A stretch of 64,000 nt of DNA, taken from contig CBFIEF010000011.1 in assembly GCA_965661545.1 (NCBI GenBank), positions 1-64,000 on the forward strand, in the 5' to 3' direction. Of the stretch, positions 35,271-43,527 are shown in pieces. Within the stretch, counting starts at the first letter, position 1. Each line of letters opens with the position of its first letter. Under the pieces are notes generated by a model. That model saw only the letters and a program-made list of their open reading frames with translations, was not told the DNA's origin and did no database searches. Made by a program: the position numbers and the translations under genes. The stretch is from UBA7985 sp965661545 (GTDB taxonomy: Bacteria; Pseudomonadota; Alphaproteobacteria; UBA7985).

Positions 35271-36644
35271 CTAAGCGGCAACGGACGCCGCTGCTTTCTT
35301 GCGGTCAGACTTCAAACGGTCTGCGACCAAAAACGCCAACTCCAAAGACTGAGAACCATTCAAACGAGGATCGCAGTGCGTGTGGTAGCGGCTAGCAAGG
35401 TCTTCGTCAGTGATGGCCGTTGCACCACCGATACACTCGGTCACGTCCTTGCCGGTCAACTCGAAGTGAACACCACCGGGCACCGTACCTTCGGCTTCGT
35501 GTACGTCGAAGAAGCGAGAAATCTCGTTCTTTACGTTGTCGAAGGAGCGGGTTTTGAAGCCCGTGGATGCCTTGTGCGTGTTGCCGTGCATAGGGTCACA
35601 GGACCACAGCACCGAGCGGCCTGCGCCATCGACTTTGCGCACGATTGCCGGCATGTGCTCGAGCACTTTGTCTGCGCCCATCCGGACGATCAGCGTGATC
35701 CGCCCCGCTTCGTTGGATGGGTTCAGGATTTCGGTCAGCTTGACGATTTCGTCAGGGTCAGAGGTTGGACCGACCTTGATGCCGATCGGGTTCTGAACAC
35801 CGCGGAGGAACTCAACGTGTGCATGATCCAGCTGACGCGTCCGATCACCAATCCAAAGCATGTGCGCAGACAGGCAGTAGGTCTCGTCGGTCAGGCTGTC
35901 TTGACGGGTCAGCGCCTCTTCGTACCAAAGCAACAGGGCTTCGTGGGACGTGTAGAAGTCCACTTCGGACAGTTGCGGCATGTGCGCGTCAAGGCCACAG
36001 GCCTTCATGAAGCCCAACGCCTCATCAATTTCACGCGCGATGCCTTCGTAGTTTGCGCCAGCCGGTGAACCCGCCACAAAGTCGAGGTTCCAGCGGTGGA
36101 CCTGCTCCAGCGACGCGAAGCCGCCCTGGGCAAACGCGCGCAGCAAGTTGAGTGTGGCCGATGCCTGATTGTAGGCGGACATCATGCGGCGTGGGTCCGG
36201 ATTACGGCTTTCAGCGGTAAAGGCACCATCGTTGATGATGTCACCCCGGTAAGACGGCAACTCAACCCCATCTAGGCTCTCCGTCGGTGCGGAGCGCGGC
36301 TTGGCGAATTGGCCAGCCATGCGCCCCACCTTCACAACCGGCTTCTGCGCGGCAAATGTGAGGGTAACGGCCATCTGCAACAGCACCTTGAAGGTATCGC
36401 GGATGTGGTCAGCGGAGAACTCGGCAAAGGCTTCTGCGCAGTCACCCCCCTGAAGCAGGAACGCATCACCGCGCGACGCGGCGGCCAAGCGATCTTTCAG
36501 GGAGCGCACTTCGCCCGCAAAAACCAGCGGAGGCTGACGGCGCAAGTCGGTTTCGACAGATTCCAGCATCGCCTGATCTTCGTAGGTCGGAACCTGAAGG
36601 ATCGGCACGTTACGCCAGGAATTTGGGGACCAAGGCTGAGCCAT
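35271..36644 (-). CDS. aroG: 3-deoxy-7-phosphoheptulonate synthase, class II
   Basis: A 457-aa class II (plant/AroAII-type) DAHP synthase, which condenses PEP with erythrose 4-phosphate at the entry of the shikimate pathway. Recognisable family segments are LQGGDCAEAF, VVKVGRMAGQFAKPRS, SYRGDIIN, SHEALLLWYEEAL and DPMHGNTHK. It is not related in sequence to E. coli AroF/G/H; the gene symbol follows common annotation. GAGGAG lies about eight bases upstream of the ATG. It is preceded on its strand by a 297-base gap and is probably monocistronic. Confidence 0.95.
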   Translation of the reverse strand: MAQPWSPNSWRNVPILQVPTYEDQAMLESVETDLRRQPPLVFAGEVRSLKDRLAAASRGDAFLLQGGDCAEAFAEFSADHIRDTFKVLLQMAVTLTFAAQKPVVKVGRMAGQFAKPRSAPTESLDGVELPSYRGDIINDGAFTAESRNPDPRRMMSAYNQASATLNLLRAFAQGGFASLEQVHRWNLDFVAGSPAGANYEGIAREIDEALGFMKACGLDAHMPQLSEVDFYTSHEALLLWYEEALTRQDSLTDETYCLSAHMLWIGDRTRQLDHAHVEFLRGVQNPIGIKVGPTSDPDEIVKLTEILNPSNEAGRITLIVRMGADKVLEHMPAIVRKVDGAGRSVLWSCDPMHGNTHKASTGFKTRSFDNVKNEISRFFDVHEAEGTVPGGVHFELTGKDVTECIGGATAITDEDLASRYHTHCDPRLNGSQSLELAFLVADRLKSDRKKAAASVAA

Positions 36645-36941
36645 TGGGGGGTCTCCTCAATCGGTTGCATTCATAACTGCGGCGATAGAAGACTCGCGCG
36701 CCGAAGAAAGCAACAGCAGAGGCGACCGATTCGCGCCGATCTGATCTTCTTTATGAAATAATTGACGGTAAACTTTCACCGCCAGACCGCCCAATTGCGG
36801 CGCGATGCAGTGCAAATAAGTATTCTAAACGCGATGAGATACGCGTTCGCGTCTCAATTCCATGCTTTAATTTCAGTCAAAAATCAAAATATCTGATTTT
36901 TTGAGGCTGAATTGAAAGTTACGCCAGTATTCAGCGAAAAA
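36645..36941. promoter_or_regulatory. AT-rich gap between the flavoprotein gene and aroG
   Basis: A 297-base region with no recognisable gene. It should contain the aroG promoter (minus strand). It also holds an imperfect inverted repeat at 36836-36855 (GAGATACGCG/CGCGTCTC) and the longer AT-rich inverted repeat listed separately. Confidence 0.4.
36872..36911 (-). terminator. Possible AT-rich stem-loop after the beta-oxidation operon
   Basis: An imperfect inverted repeat: TTCAG and CAAAAATCA (36872-36886) pair with TGATTTTTTG and CTGAA (36894-36911) around a seven-base loop, with a small bulge. It starts about 30 bases after the stop of the last gene of the minus-strand operon. The stem is AT-rich, so this is only a tentative terminator. 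Confidence 0.35.
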
Positions 36942-38147
36942 TCATCTGCCTTTATTGCATTCTGCAGCGATTGCTTTTCCCGCCCATTGCCCCGTCGCCA
37001 TGCAGGCTTGCAGCAAATAACCGCCGGTTGGCGCTTCCCAGTCGAGCATCTCACCAGCCGCATAAACTCCCGGCATTGTGGTGAGTTGTAGGTCAGAGTC
37101 GACCGCGTCCCACGCCACGCCCCCGCCCGAGGAAATCGCGCGTTCTAGGCCAAACGGCTTCTCAAGCAGAACCGGCAGCGCTTTGGCCATTGCGACCGCG
37201 TCCCCGGCGAAACCGGGCCCAGCCGCTTCAAAGAACAGGGCGCGATGGACATCTGATAGCCCCAGCGCCTTACGCAGGCGGTTGGACAAGCTATCTTTGG
37301 ACTTCGCCTTGGCCAAGCGGCTCCGTGCGTCGTCTTCAGTCACGTCAGGAAGCAGATCCAGCAGCAGCGTTTGCGGACCGTCCGCGGCAATCGCGTCTCG
37401 CAAAGGCGCGCTCAGGGCATAGATGGCGCCGCCCTCGATGCCGCGCTTGGTAATGACGGCTTCAGCCCGGGAGTGATACGCACCAAAGCGGAACCCCGTG
37501 TTCTTTAGCGGCTTTCCTTCGTGCTGTGACAGCAGGCGTTCAGACCATGAGACTTCAAATCCGCAATTGCTGGGCTCAAACGGTGAAAGGTGAACGCCGC
37601 GTTCCTCCAGCGCCGACTTCCACGCGCCCGTGGAGCCAAGTCGGGGCCATGTTGCTCCGCCAAGCGCCAGCAGGGTCGCTGAAGCCTGAAACACCACATG
37701 CTGGCCGTCGGCATCCTCGAACGTTAGCGCGCCGTCTTCGTTCCATCCGGTCCAGCGATGCCGCGTGCGCAGCTTTGCACCCAGTCCGTCTAATCTTCCC
37801 AGCCACGCTCGCAACAGCGGAGACGCCTTAAAGCTCTCAGGGAACACGCGGCCACTGGTCCCCACAAACGTCGTCTCGCCCAAGCCCTGACACCACTGGC
37901 GCAGGTCATCAGGGGTAAAGGCTTCGATCATGGGACGCAGGGCGGGCGCGCCGTCGGTGTAGCGCGCGAGAAAGGTTTCCGCTGGCTCCGAGTGGGTGAT
38001 GTTCAAACCACCCAGTCCAGCCATCAGCAGTTTTCGACCCGGAGAGGGCATCTGCTCAAAAACAACGACCGGCAGGCCCGAGGCCGCAACAACTTCTGCT
38101 GCGGCCAGACCTGCCGGTCCTGCACCGATTACGGCTATCGGGTTCAT
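36942..38147 (-). CDS. BaiN/HI0933-type FAD-dependent oxidoreductase
   Basis: A 401-aa flavoprotein of the HI0933-like family (related to BaiN and the YhiN proteins), for which the physiological substrate is mostly unknown. The FAD-binding fold AVIGAGPAGLAAAEVVAASG is at the N-terminus, followed by PSPGRKLLMAGLGGLNITHS typical of the family, GGATWPRLGSTG, and the C-terminal FAD signature MPGVYAAGEMLDWEAPTGGYLLQ. Its ATG follows the TAG of the acyl-CoA dehydrogenase gene directly, with no base between. That suggests translational coupling to the beta-oxidation operon, but a role in fatty-acid metabolism is only inferred. Confidence 0.85.
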   Translation of the reverse strand: MNPIAVIGAGPAGLAAAEVVAASGLPVVVFEQMPSPGRKLLMAGLGGLNITHSEPAETFLARYTDGAPALRPMIEAFTPDDLRQWCQGLGETTFVGTSGRVFPESFKASPLLRAWLGRLDGLGAKLRTRHRWTGWNEDGALTFEDADGQHVVFQASATLLALGGATWPRLGSTGAWKSALEERGVHLSPFEPSNCGFEVSWSERLLSQHEGKPLKNTGFRFGAYHSRAEAVITKRGIEGGAIYALSAPLRDAIAADGPQTLLLDLLPDVTEDDARSRLAKAKSKDSLSNRLRKALGLSDVHRALFFEAAGPGFAGDAVAMAKALPVLLEKPFGLERAISSGGGVAWDAVDSDLQLTTMPGVYAAGEMLDWEAPTGGYLLQACMATGQWAGKAIAAECNKGR

Positions 38148-39959
38148 CTAGGCCGCAATGGAGAAGCCGTCTTCATCCATAGCCATGATGGTGTCTTTAC
38201 CCGCGCCGATCATTTTGAACATGGCCTGCGCTTCGGGAAGCATGCGCTTGTAGAAGAAGCGGGCCGTGTTGATCTTTGCCTCATAGAACGCTGCTTCACC
38301 ACGCCCTTCCTTGAGCGCTGCCTTGGCCTTGAGCGCCATTTGGCACCAGAGGTAAGCGAGCGTTGTCAGGGCAAAAAGACGGAGGTAGTCGGACGACGCT
38401 GCGCCGACTTCTTCTGGATCTTTCAAGCCGCTTTGCGCAATTTGCCCCGTTGCTTGCTGCAACCAACCAAAAGACTTCGCCAAATCACCGACGAATTCAC
38501 CTGCGTCCGGGTTCATCGCGTTTTCCTCGATGAAGGTCGCAACCGGATGGAAGAAGGTCCGCAAGTAGCGACCATAGTGCGCGCCAAGCTTTCGCCCTGC
38601 GAGGTCGAGCGCCTGAATACCGTTGGTGCCTTCGTAGATTTGCGCAATCCGCGCATCCCGCACCAACTGCTCCATGCCCCATTCTTCGATGTAGCCATGG
38701 CCGCCCATGGTCTGAACGCCCAAGTTAGCCGCTTCAGAACCGGCATCGGTCATGTAGGACTTGATGATCGGCGTCATCAGCTGAACGAAATCATCGGCCT
38801 GCTCGCGGACTTCGGGATCAGCGTGCTTGAGCGACTTATCGATGTTGAGCGCGATCCACGCTGCCATCGCCCGTCCGCCTTCGTTGTTTGCCTTCATCCG
38901 CAGCAGCATGCGGCGAACATCGGGGTGAACGAGGATGGAGTCAGCCGGCTTGTCAGGGGACTTGGTGCCGCCCAGTGAACGGCCCTGCCCGCGATCCTTG
39001 GCGTAGTCAAAAGCGGACTGGAAAGCGATCTCGCCAATGCCCAGACCCTGCATGCCGACACCCAAACGCGCCGCGTTCATCATGGTGAACATGGCCGCCA
39101 GACCTTTGTTTGGCTGACCCACCATCCAACCGACAGCGCCGTCAAAGAACAGCTGACAGGTTGCGTTGCCGTGGATGCCCATTTTCTCTTCGATGGCGTT
39201 GCAGCGGACGCCGTTGCGCTGGCCCGGCTCGTTGTTTTCGTTCGGAATGAACTTCGGCACGAGGAACAGCGAGATACCCTTCACGCCATCAGGCGCATCC
39301 GGCAGCTTGGCGAGGACGAGGTGGACGATGTTGTCGGTCAAGTCATGCTCACCAGCAGAGATAAAGATCTTCTGCCCGGTCAGCGAGAACGACCCGTCGC
39401 CCTGTGGTTCAGCCTTGGTCTTGATCAGGCCTAAGTCAGTGCCGCAATGGGGCTCAGTCAGACACATGGTGCCGGACCACTCACCAGAGTTGAGCTTTGG
39501 CAAATACTGGTCCTTCTGCTCCTCAGAGCCGTGCAGATAAATGGCGTTGTAACAGCCGTGTGACAGACCGGGGTACATGCCGAAAGCCATGTTGGTCGAA
39601 ACCACCATTTCTTGCACCATGAACTCAACTGTATGCGGCAGACCGGTACCGCCGTACTTTGGGTCAGTGGACAGCGCAGTAAAGCCGTTTTCGCAGTACT
39701 TGTCGTACGCTTCCTTGAACCCTTTCGGCGTGCGAACCACACCGTTTTCCAGCGTACAGCCTTCGCGGTCGCCGCTTTGGTTCAGGGGAAGCAGCTCGTT
39801 CTTCATGAACTTGCCGGCTTCTTCGAGCATGGCGTCGATCAGGTCTGGGGACGCATCCTCATAGCCTTCGTACGTGCTGAGCTCGGAAGCGTCCCACAAC
39901 TCATGCAGGACGAACTTCATGTCTTTTACGGGCGCGTTATAAGCGTCTGTGATTGGCAT
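38148..39959 (-). CDS. Acyl-CoA dehydrogenase (about 600-aa, C-terminally extended type)
   Basis: A 603-aa FAD enzyme that introduces the first double bond in acyl-CoA. Motifs: MCLTEPHCGTDLGLIKTKA and TGQKIFISAGEHDLT for FAD binding, NAARLGVGMQGLGIGEIAFQ, and TMGGHGYIEEWGMEQLVRDARIAQIYEGTNGIQALD in pieces around the catalytic Glu region. The extra C-terminal domain of about 120 residues is that of the long acyl-CoA dehydrogenase group that also includes DmdC; chain-length or sulfur-compound specificity cannot be told from sequence alone. It follows the hydratase/dehydrogenase gene by 17 bases in one operon. Confidence 0.9.
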   Translation of the reverse strand: MPITDAYNAPVKDMKFVLHELWDASELSTYEGYEDASPDLIDAMLEEAGKFMKNELLPLNQSGDREGCTLENGVVRTPKGFKEAYDKYCENGFTALSTDPKYGGTGLPHTVEFMVQEMVVSTNMAFGMYPGLSHGCYNAIYLHGSEEQKDQYLPKLNSGEWSGTMCLTEPHCGTDLGLIKTKAEPQGDGSFSLTGQKIFISAGEHDLTDNIVHLVLAKLPDAPDGVKGISLFLVPKFIPNENNEPGQRNGVRCNAIEEKMGIHGNATCQLFFDGAVGWMVGQPNKGLAAMFTMMNAARLGVGMQGLGIGEIAFQSAFDYAKDRGQGRSLGGTKSPDKPADSILVHPDVRRMLLRMKANNEGGRAMAAWIALNIDKSLKHADPEVREQADDFVQLMTPIIKSYMTDAGSEAANLGVQTMGGHGYIEEWGMEQLVRDARIAQIYEGTNGIQALDLAGRKLGAHYGRYLRTFFHPVATFIEENAMNPDAGEFVGDLAKSFGWLQQATGQIAQSGLKDPEEVGAASSDYLRLFALTTLAYLWCQMALKAKAALKEGRGEAAFYEAKINTARFFYKRMLPEAQAMFKMIGAGKDTIMAMDEDGFSIAA

Positions 39960-39976
39960 TGTAGCCTCCTATTCAA

Positions 39977-42310
39977 TCAGTTGCGCAGTGGCTTGTTGGT
40001 ACTGAGCATATGCTCAAGCCGTGCAAGCGTCTTGGGTTGCTTGGTGAGTGCGACGAAGTGCTTTTGCTCGAGCTTTAGCAAATCGCGCTCAGTTAATTCT
40101 TCGGTGACGTCCGTGTCACCACCTGTCAGCACCATTGCGACTTCACGTCCCACATGGACATCGTATTCTGAGGCCATGCCCTTCATGTGGAAATCGTGCA
40201 GCGCCATATCGATGGCCGCACGGCCCGTTGCGCCGGGCAAGCGGAAGGTTTCTTCTTCCGGTGGCTGGTAGCCATCAACCATACCCAAGGCCCGCTGCTT
40301 GGCATCAAACAGAACGCGTTCCTTGTTAAAGGTGATGGTATCGTCTTCGTTGATGATCAGGAAGTCACGCTGTGCTTCCATCGCGGACTTCGCAACTTGC
40401 GCGGTCCCGATCAGCTCAAACGCCTTGACCAAAGCGGGCATGGGCCCGCGTGGTGCGCGCTTGTTGCCCAAGTGACGGCGGATCATTTCTTTACAGCCGC
40501 CCCAACCGGGCATCACACCAACACCAACTTCAACCAAACCGGTATAGGTCTCTGCATGCGCCTGGACCGCGTCCGAGTGCATCAGGATCTCACAGCCACC
40601 GCCCACGGCAATACCCGAAGGCGCAGAAACCACTGGGAAGTTGCCCAAGCGCAGCTTCATAAAGACGTCCTGACCGCCCTTGATCCCAGCCTGAACCTGT
40701 GGCCAAGCGGCGATGTTCGAAGCAAACAGCATCAGGCCGATATTGGCGCCAACAGAGAAGTTCTTGCCTTCGTTGTGGATCACCAGGGCCTTGTAGTCGT
40801 CGCTCTTGTCGATGGTTGCAATGGTCTTGCCGAGCATCGCCATGGTGCCGTCGTCCAGCGAGTTGGCCATGCTGGTAAACTCAAAACACAGAACCCCATC
40901 ACCAATATCCCAAACAGACGCAGAACCGTTCCGCATCACCGGCTCAGACCGCAGCTTGATATCAGACAGCAGCAGCACGCCGTCGGGGCGAACAACCGGG
41001 GTGTAGGATCCGTCGGCAAGCATAAAGAAGCGCTCGCCGTCTTCGATCTTGTAGAACGTGCCCTCGCCGACAGCGTCCAGCAGTGCCGGAACCGTCCTGC
41101 CTTCTTCGCGCAGCTTGTCCGCGATCCACTTCGGACCGACTTGGTCCATCAGCTCAAACGGACCCCACTTGAAGCCGTAGCCGGTCTTCATGGCTTCATC
41201 GACGTCAAAGATGGAGTTCGCGATGTCCAGCGCGTGGTCGGACGCGTAAACGAAGTACTTCGACATGTACTCCCACGCTGCTGTTGCCAGCTTGTCGCCC
41301 GCTTCGAAAACAGCCCGCGCACCCTTTTTCGACACGGCCAGTGCTGCGCCCTTGGCTTTCTCAACAGCGCGGTATTCGCCGGTCTTTAGGTCTTTGACTT
41401 CCTTGACCTTCTGACCGTCGATCTTGTTCAGGCGGTACCAACCGCCCTTCCCTTTGCGCCCCGTATAGCCCTCAGCAATCATGCCTTCGAGCAACTTGGA
41501 TTCGCGATATTCTTCGCGGAACATGTCGCCTTGGTTCACGTTGTCATACAGCGATTTAGAGACGTAAGGACCGAGGTCCAGGCCAACCAAATCCATCAGC
41601 TTGAAGATACCCGTGGAAGGGATACCAAAGTGACGGCCCGCCAGCGCGTCAGATTCTTCGATGGTCAAGTCGTGATCTTCCGCCGCGTTGGTCGCGACTT
41701 GGATCCACAGTGTGCCCAAGCGGTTGCCGATGAAGCCCGGGGTATCCTTACAGTCGATGACCTTCTTACCCAGCGCAACATCACAAACCTGGCGCAGCCC
41801 CTCGCGGACACCTACATCCGTTGCGTCGGTGGTGACAAGCTCCAGCAGCGGCATGTAGCGCGGCGGGTTGAAGAAGTGCGTGATGGCAAACCGTTCAGCC
41901 CGCGCCGGCTCCATCCCGTCTGTCAGGATCGACAGCGGAATGGTTGAGGTGTTGGACGTGATGATGGCATCAGCCTTAGCGACAGCCGCCAGCTTGCGGT
42001 AAAGGTCTTGCTTGATGTCAGCACGTTCGATGATGACCTCGATGATCCAATCCACGTCCGCGAGGCGGTCCATGTGGTCTTCGAGGTTGCCCGGCGTGAC
42101 GTACTTCGCCCGCGACTTGTGCATGAAAGGCGCGGGATCGGTCTTCAGCGCTTTCTTGATGGCGTCTTTAGCGACAGCATCACGGTCTGTTGCACCGTTT
42201 GGAACGATGTCGAGCAAGTCCACCTTGAACCCGGCATTGGCACACTGCGCAGCGATGCCCATGCCCATGACGCCCGACCCGATGACGGCGATTTTCTTGA
42301 TTTCACTCAT
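39977..42310 (-). CDS. 3-hydroxyacyl-CoA dehydrogenase / enoyl-CoA hydratase (FadN-like order)
   Basis: A 777-aa bifunctional beta-oxidation enzyme. The 3-hydroxyacyl-CoA dehydrogenase is N-terminal (IAVIGSGVMGMGIAAQCANAG, catalytic-region ITHFFNPPRYMPLLE) and a crotonase-type hydratase domain is C-terminal (from about 480, with NFSVGANIGLM and the oxyanion-hole GIAVGGGCEI). This order is the reverse of E. coli FadB/FadJ and matches Bacillus FadN-type proteins. It lies 24 bases after fadA and 17 bases before the acyl-CoA dehydrogenase. Confidence 0.93.
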   Translation of the reverse strand: MSEIKKIAVIGSGVMGMGIAAQCANAGFKVDLLDIVPNGATDRDAVAKDAIKKALKTDPAPFMHKSRAKYVTPGNLEDHMDRLADVDWIIEVIIERADIKQDLYRKLAAVAKADAIITSNTSTIPLSILTDGMEPARAERFAITHFFNPPRYMPLLELVTTDATDVGVREGLRQVCDVALGKKVIDCKDTPGFIGNRLGTLWIQVATNAAEDHDLTIEESDALAGRHFGIPSTGIFKLMDLVGLDLGPYVSKSLYDNVNQGDMFREEYRESKLLEGMIAEGYTGRKGKGGWYRLNKIDGQKVKEVKDLKTGEYRAVEKAKGAALAVSKKGARAVFEAGDKLATAAWEYMSKYFVYASDHALDIANSIFDVDEAMKTGYGFKWGPFELMDQVGPKWIADKLREEGRTVPALLDAVGEGTFYKIEDGERFFMLADGSYTPVVRPDGVLLLSDIKLRSEPVMRNGSASVWDIGDGVLCFEFTSMANSLDDGTMAMLGKTIATIDKSDDYKALVIHNEGKNFSVGANIGLMLFASNIAAWPQVQAGIKGGQDVFMKLRLGNFPVVSAPSGIAVGGGCEILMHSDAVQAHAETYTGLVEVGVGVMPGWGGCKEMIRRHLGNKRAPRGPMPALVKAFELIGTAQVAKSAMEAQRDFLIINEDDTITFNKERVLFDAKQRALGMVDGYQPPEEETFRLPGATGRAAIDMALHDFHMKGMASEYDVHVGREVAMVLTGGDTDVTEELTERDLLKLEQKHFVALTKQPKTLARLEHMLSTNKPLRN

Positions 42311-42334
42311 GGTCTTTTCCTGTGCGTCCGAGGC

Positions 42335-43459
42335 TTACGCCGCTTCCATGATGGTGGTGATGCCCTGTCCGCCACCGATGCACTGCGTCGAAAGCGCGTA
42401 CTTCTTGCCTTCGCGCTTGAGCAGGGCCGCAGCCTTGCCCGTGATCCGTGCGCCGGTTGCGCCCAGCGGGTGACCCAGCGCGATTGCGCCGCCATCGAGG
42501 TTCACGCGAGAAATATCCATGCCGAGGTCGTTGATGCAGGCCATGGACTGCGAAGCGAAGGCTTCATTGATTTCAACGATATCAATATCGCCCATTTCCA
42601 GCCCTGCGCGCTTGAGCGCTTTGCGGGTCGCGCCGATTGGGCCAAGGCCCATGACGTCGGGATCACAGCCGTTGATGGCCATAGACTTGATTACGGCCAG
42701 CGGGGTCAGGTTATGCTCGCGGGCATATTCGGCGGAGCAAACCAGCGTGGCCGCTGCGCCGTCCGTTAGGGGCGAGGACGTACCGGCTGTTACCGTTCCG
42801 GTTGCCGAGAATGCAGGCTTGAGGCCAGAGAGGCCTTCGACAGTGGTATCGGGGCGAATGCAGCCATCGGCGTCAACGCCGTCGACCGTGACGATCTCAT
42901 CTTTGAAGTGACCCGCCGCCTGCGCAGCTGCTGCTTTCTTATGGGATTCAACCGCAAACGCTTCTTGGCTTTCGCGGGTCATCTGGTAGCGCTCAGCCAC
43001 GTTTTCCGCCGTCTCACCCATGCCCATGTAAACGCCATAGACGTCCCGCATCAGTTCAGCGTTCGGCATCGGGTTAAAGCCACCCATTGGAACGCGCGTC
43101 ATGGATTCAACGCCCGCAGCGACAAAGGCATCGCCTGCGCCCATCGCGATCTGGCCCGCAGCATAGTGAATCGCCGACATCGAAGAGCCACACCACCGGT
43201 TGATCGTCGCGCCGCCAACAACCTTTGGCAAACCCGCGCGCAAAGCCACCAAACGCCCCATCAGCAAGCCTTGCTCGCCCTCTGGTGTCGCGTTGCCAAG
43301 GATCACATCCTCGATGGTCGCAGGGTCAACGTCTGCCCGCTCGACAACGGCTTTAACAACCGCTGCGGCCAAGTCATCTGGGCGTGTCTTGGTCAGCGCG
43401 CCCTTGTGCGCAGGCTGGAAGGCAGAGCGCGAGTATTGCGCAATTACGATCTGGGTCAT
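42335..43459 (-). CDS. fadA: Acetyl-CoA acyltransferase (3-ketoacyl-CoA thiolase)
   Basis: A 374-aa degradative thiolase for the last step of beta-oxidation. The acyl-accepting Cys90 is in INRWCGSSMSAIHYAA; the catalytic His is in GGAIALGHPLGATG and the general-base Cys in STQCIGGGQG. NEAFASQ is also present. Sequence close to the FadA/FadI type rather than a biosynthetic acetoacetyl-CoA thiolase, in keeping with its neighbours. It follows fadD by 68 bases. Confidence 0.93.
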   Translation of the reverse strand: MTQIVIAQYSRSAFQPAHKGALTKTRPDDLAAAVVKAVVERADVDPATIEDVILGNATPEGEQGLLMGRLVALRAGLPKVVGGATINRWCGSSMSAIHYAAGQIAMGAGDAFVAAGVESMTRVPMGGFNPMPNAELMRDVYGVYMGMGETAENVAERYQMTRESQEAFAVESHKKAAAAQAAGHFKDEIVTVDGVDADGCIRPDTTVEGLSGLKPAFSATGTVTAGTSSPLTDGAAATLVCSAEYAREHNLTPLAVIKSMAINGCDPDVMGLGPIGATRKALKRAGLEMGDIDIVEINEAFASQSMACINDLGMDISRVNLDGGAIALGHPLGATGARITGKAAALLKREGKKYALSTQCIGGGQGITTIMEAA

Positions 43460-43527
43460 TTCTGAGGTCCTTTGTCAGAATCAGAGGTGTTCTTTGATGA
43501 GTGTCGGTTTGCGAAAACGAGGCCGCC

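Noticed and set aside
36836..36855. Inverted repeat GAGATACGCG/CGCGTCTC as aroG terminator or operator
   Set aside because: Imperfect by a bulge, with no T-tract, and on the upstream side of aroG. Too short to support a function alone.
40187..41389. A 400-codon open frame on the plus strand opposite the hydroxyacyl-CoA dehydrogenase gene
   Set aside because: It lies wholly antisense to a clear, full-length enzyme gene. Its translation is rich in Arg, His and Gln as expected for antisense of GC-rich codons, and no ribosome-binding site or family feature is seen.
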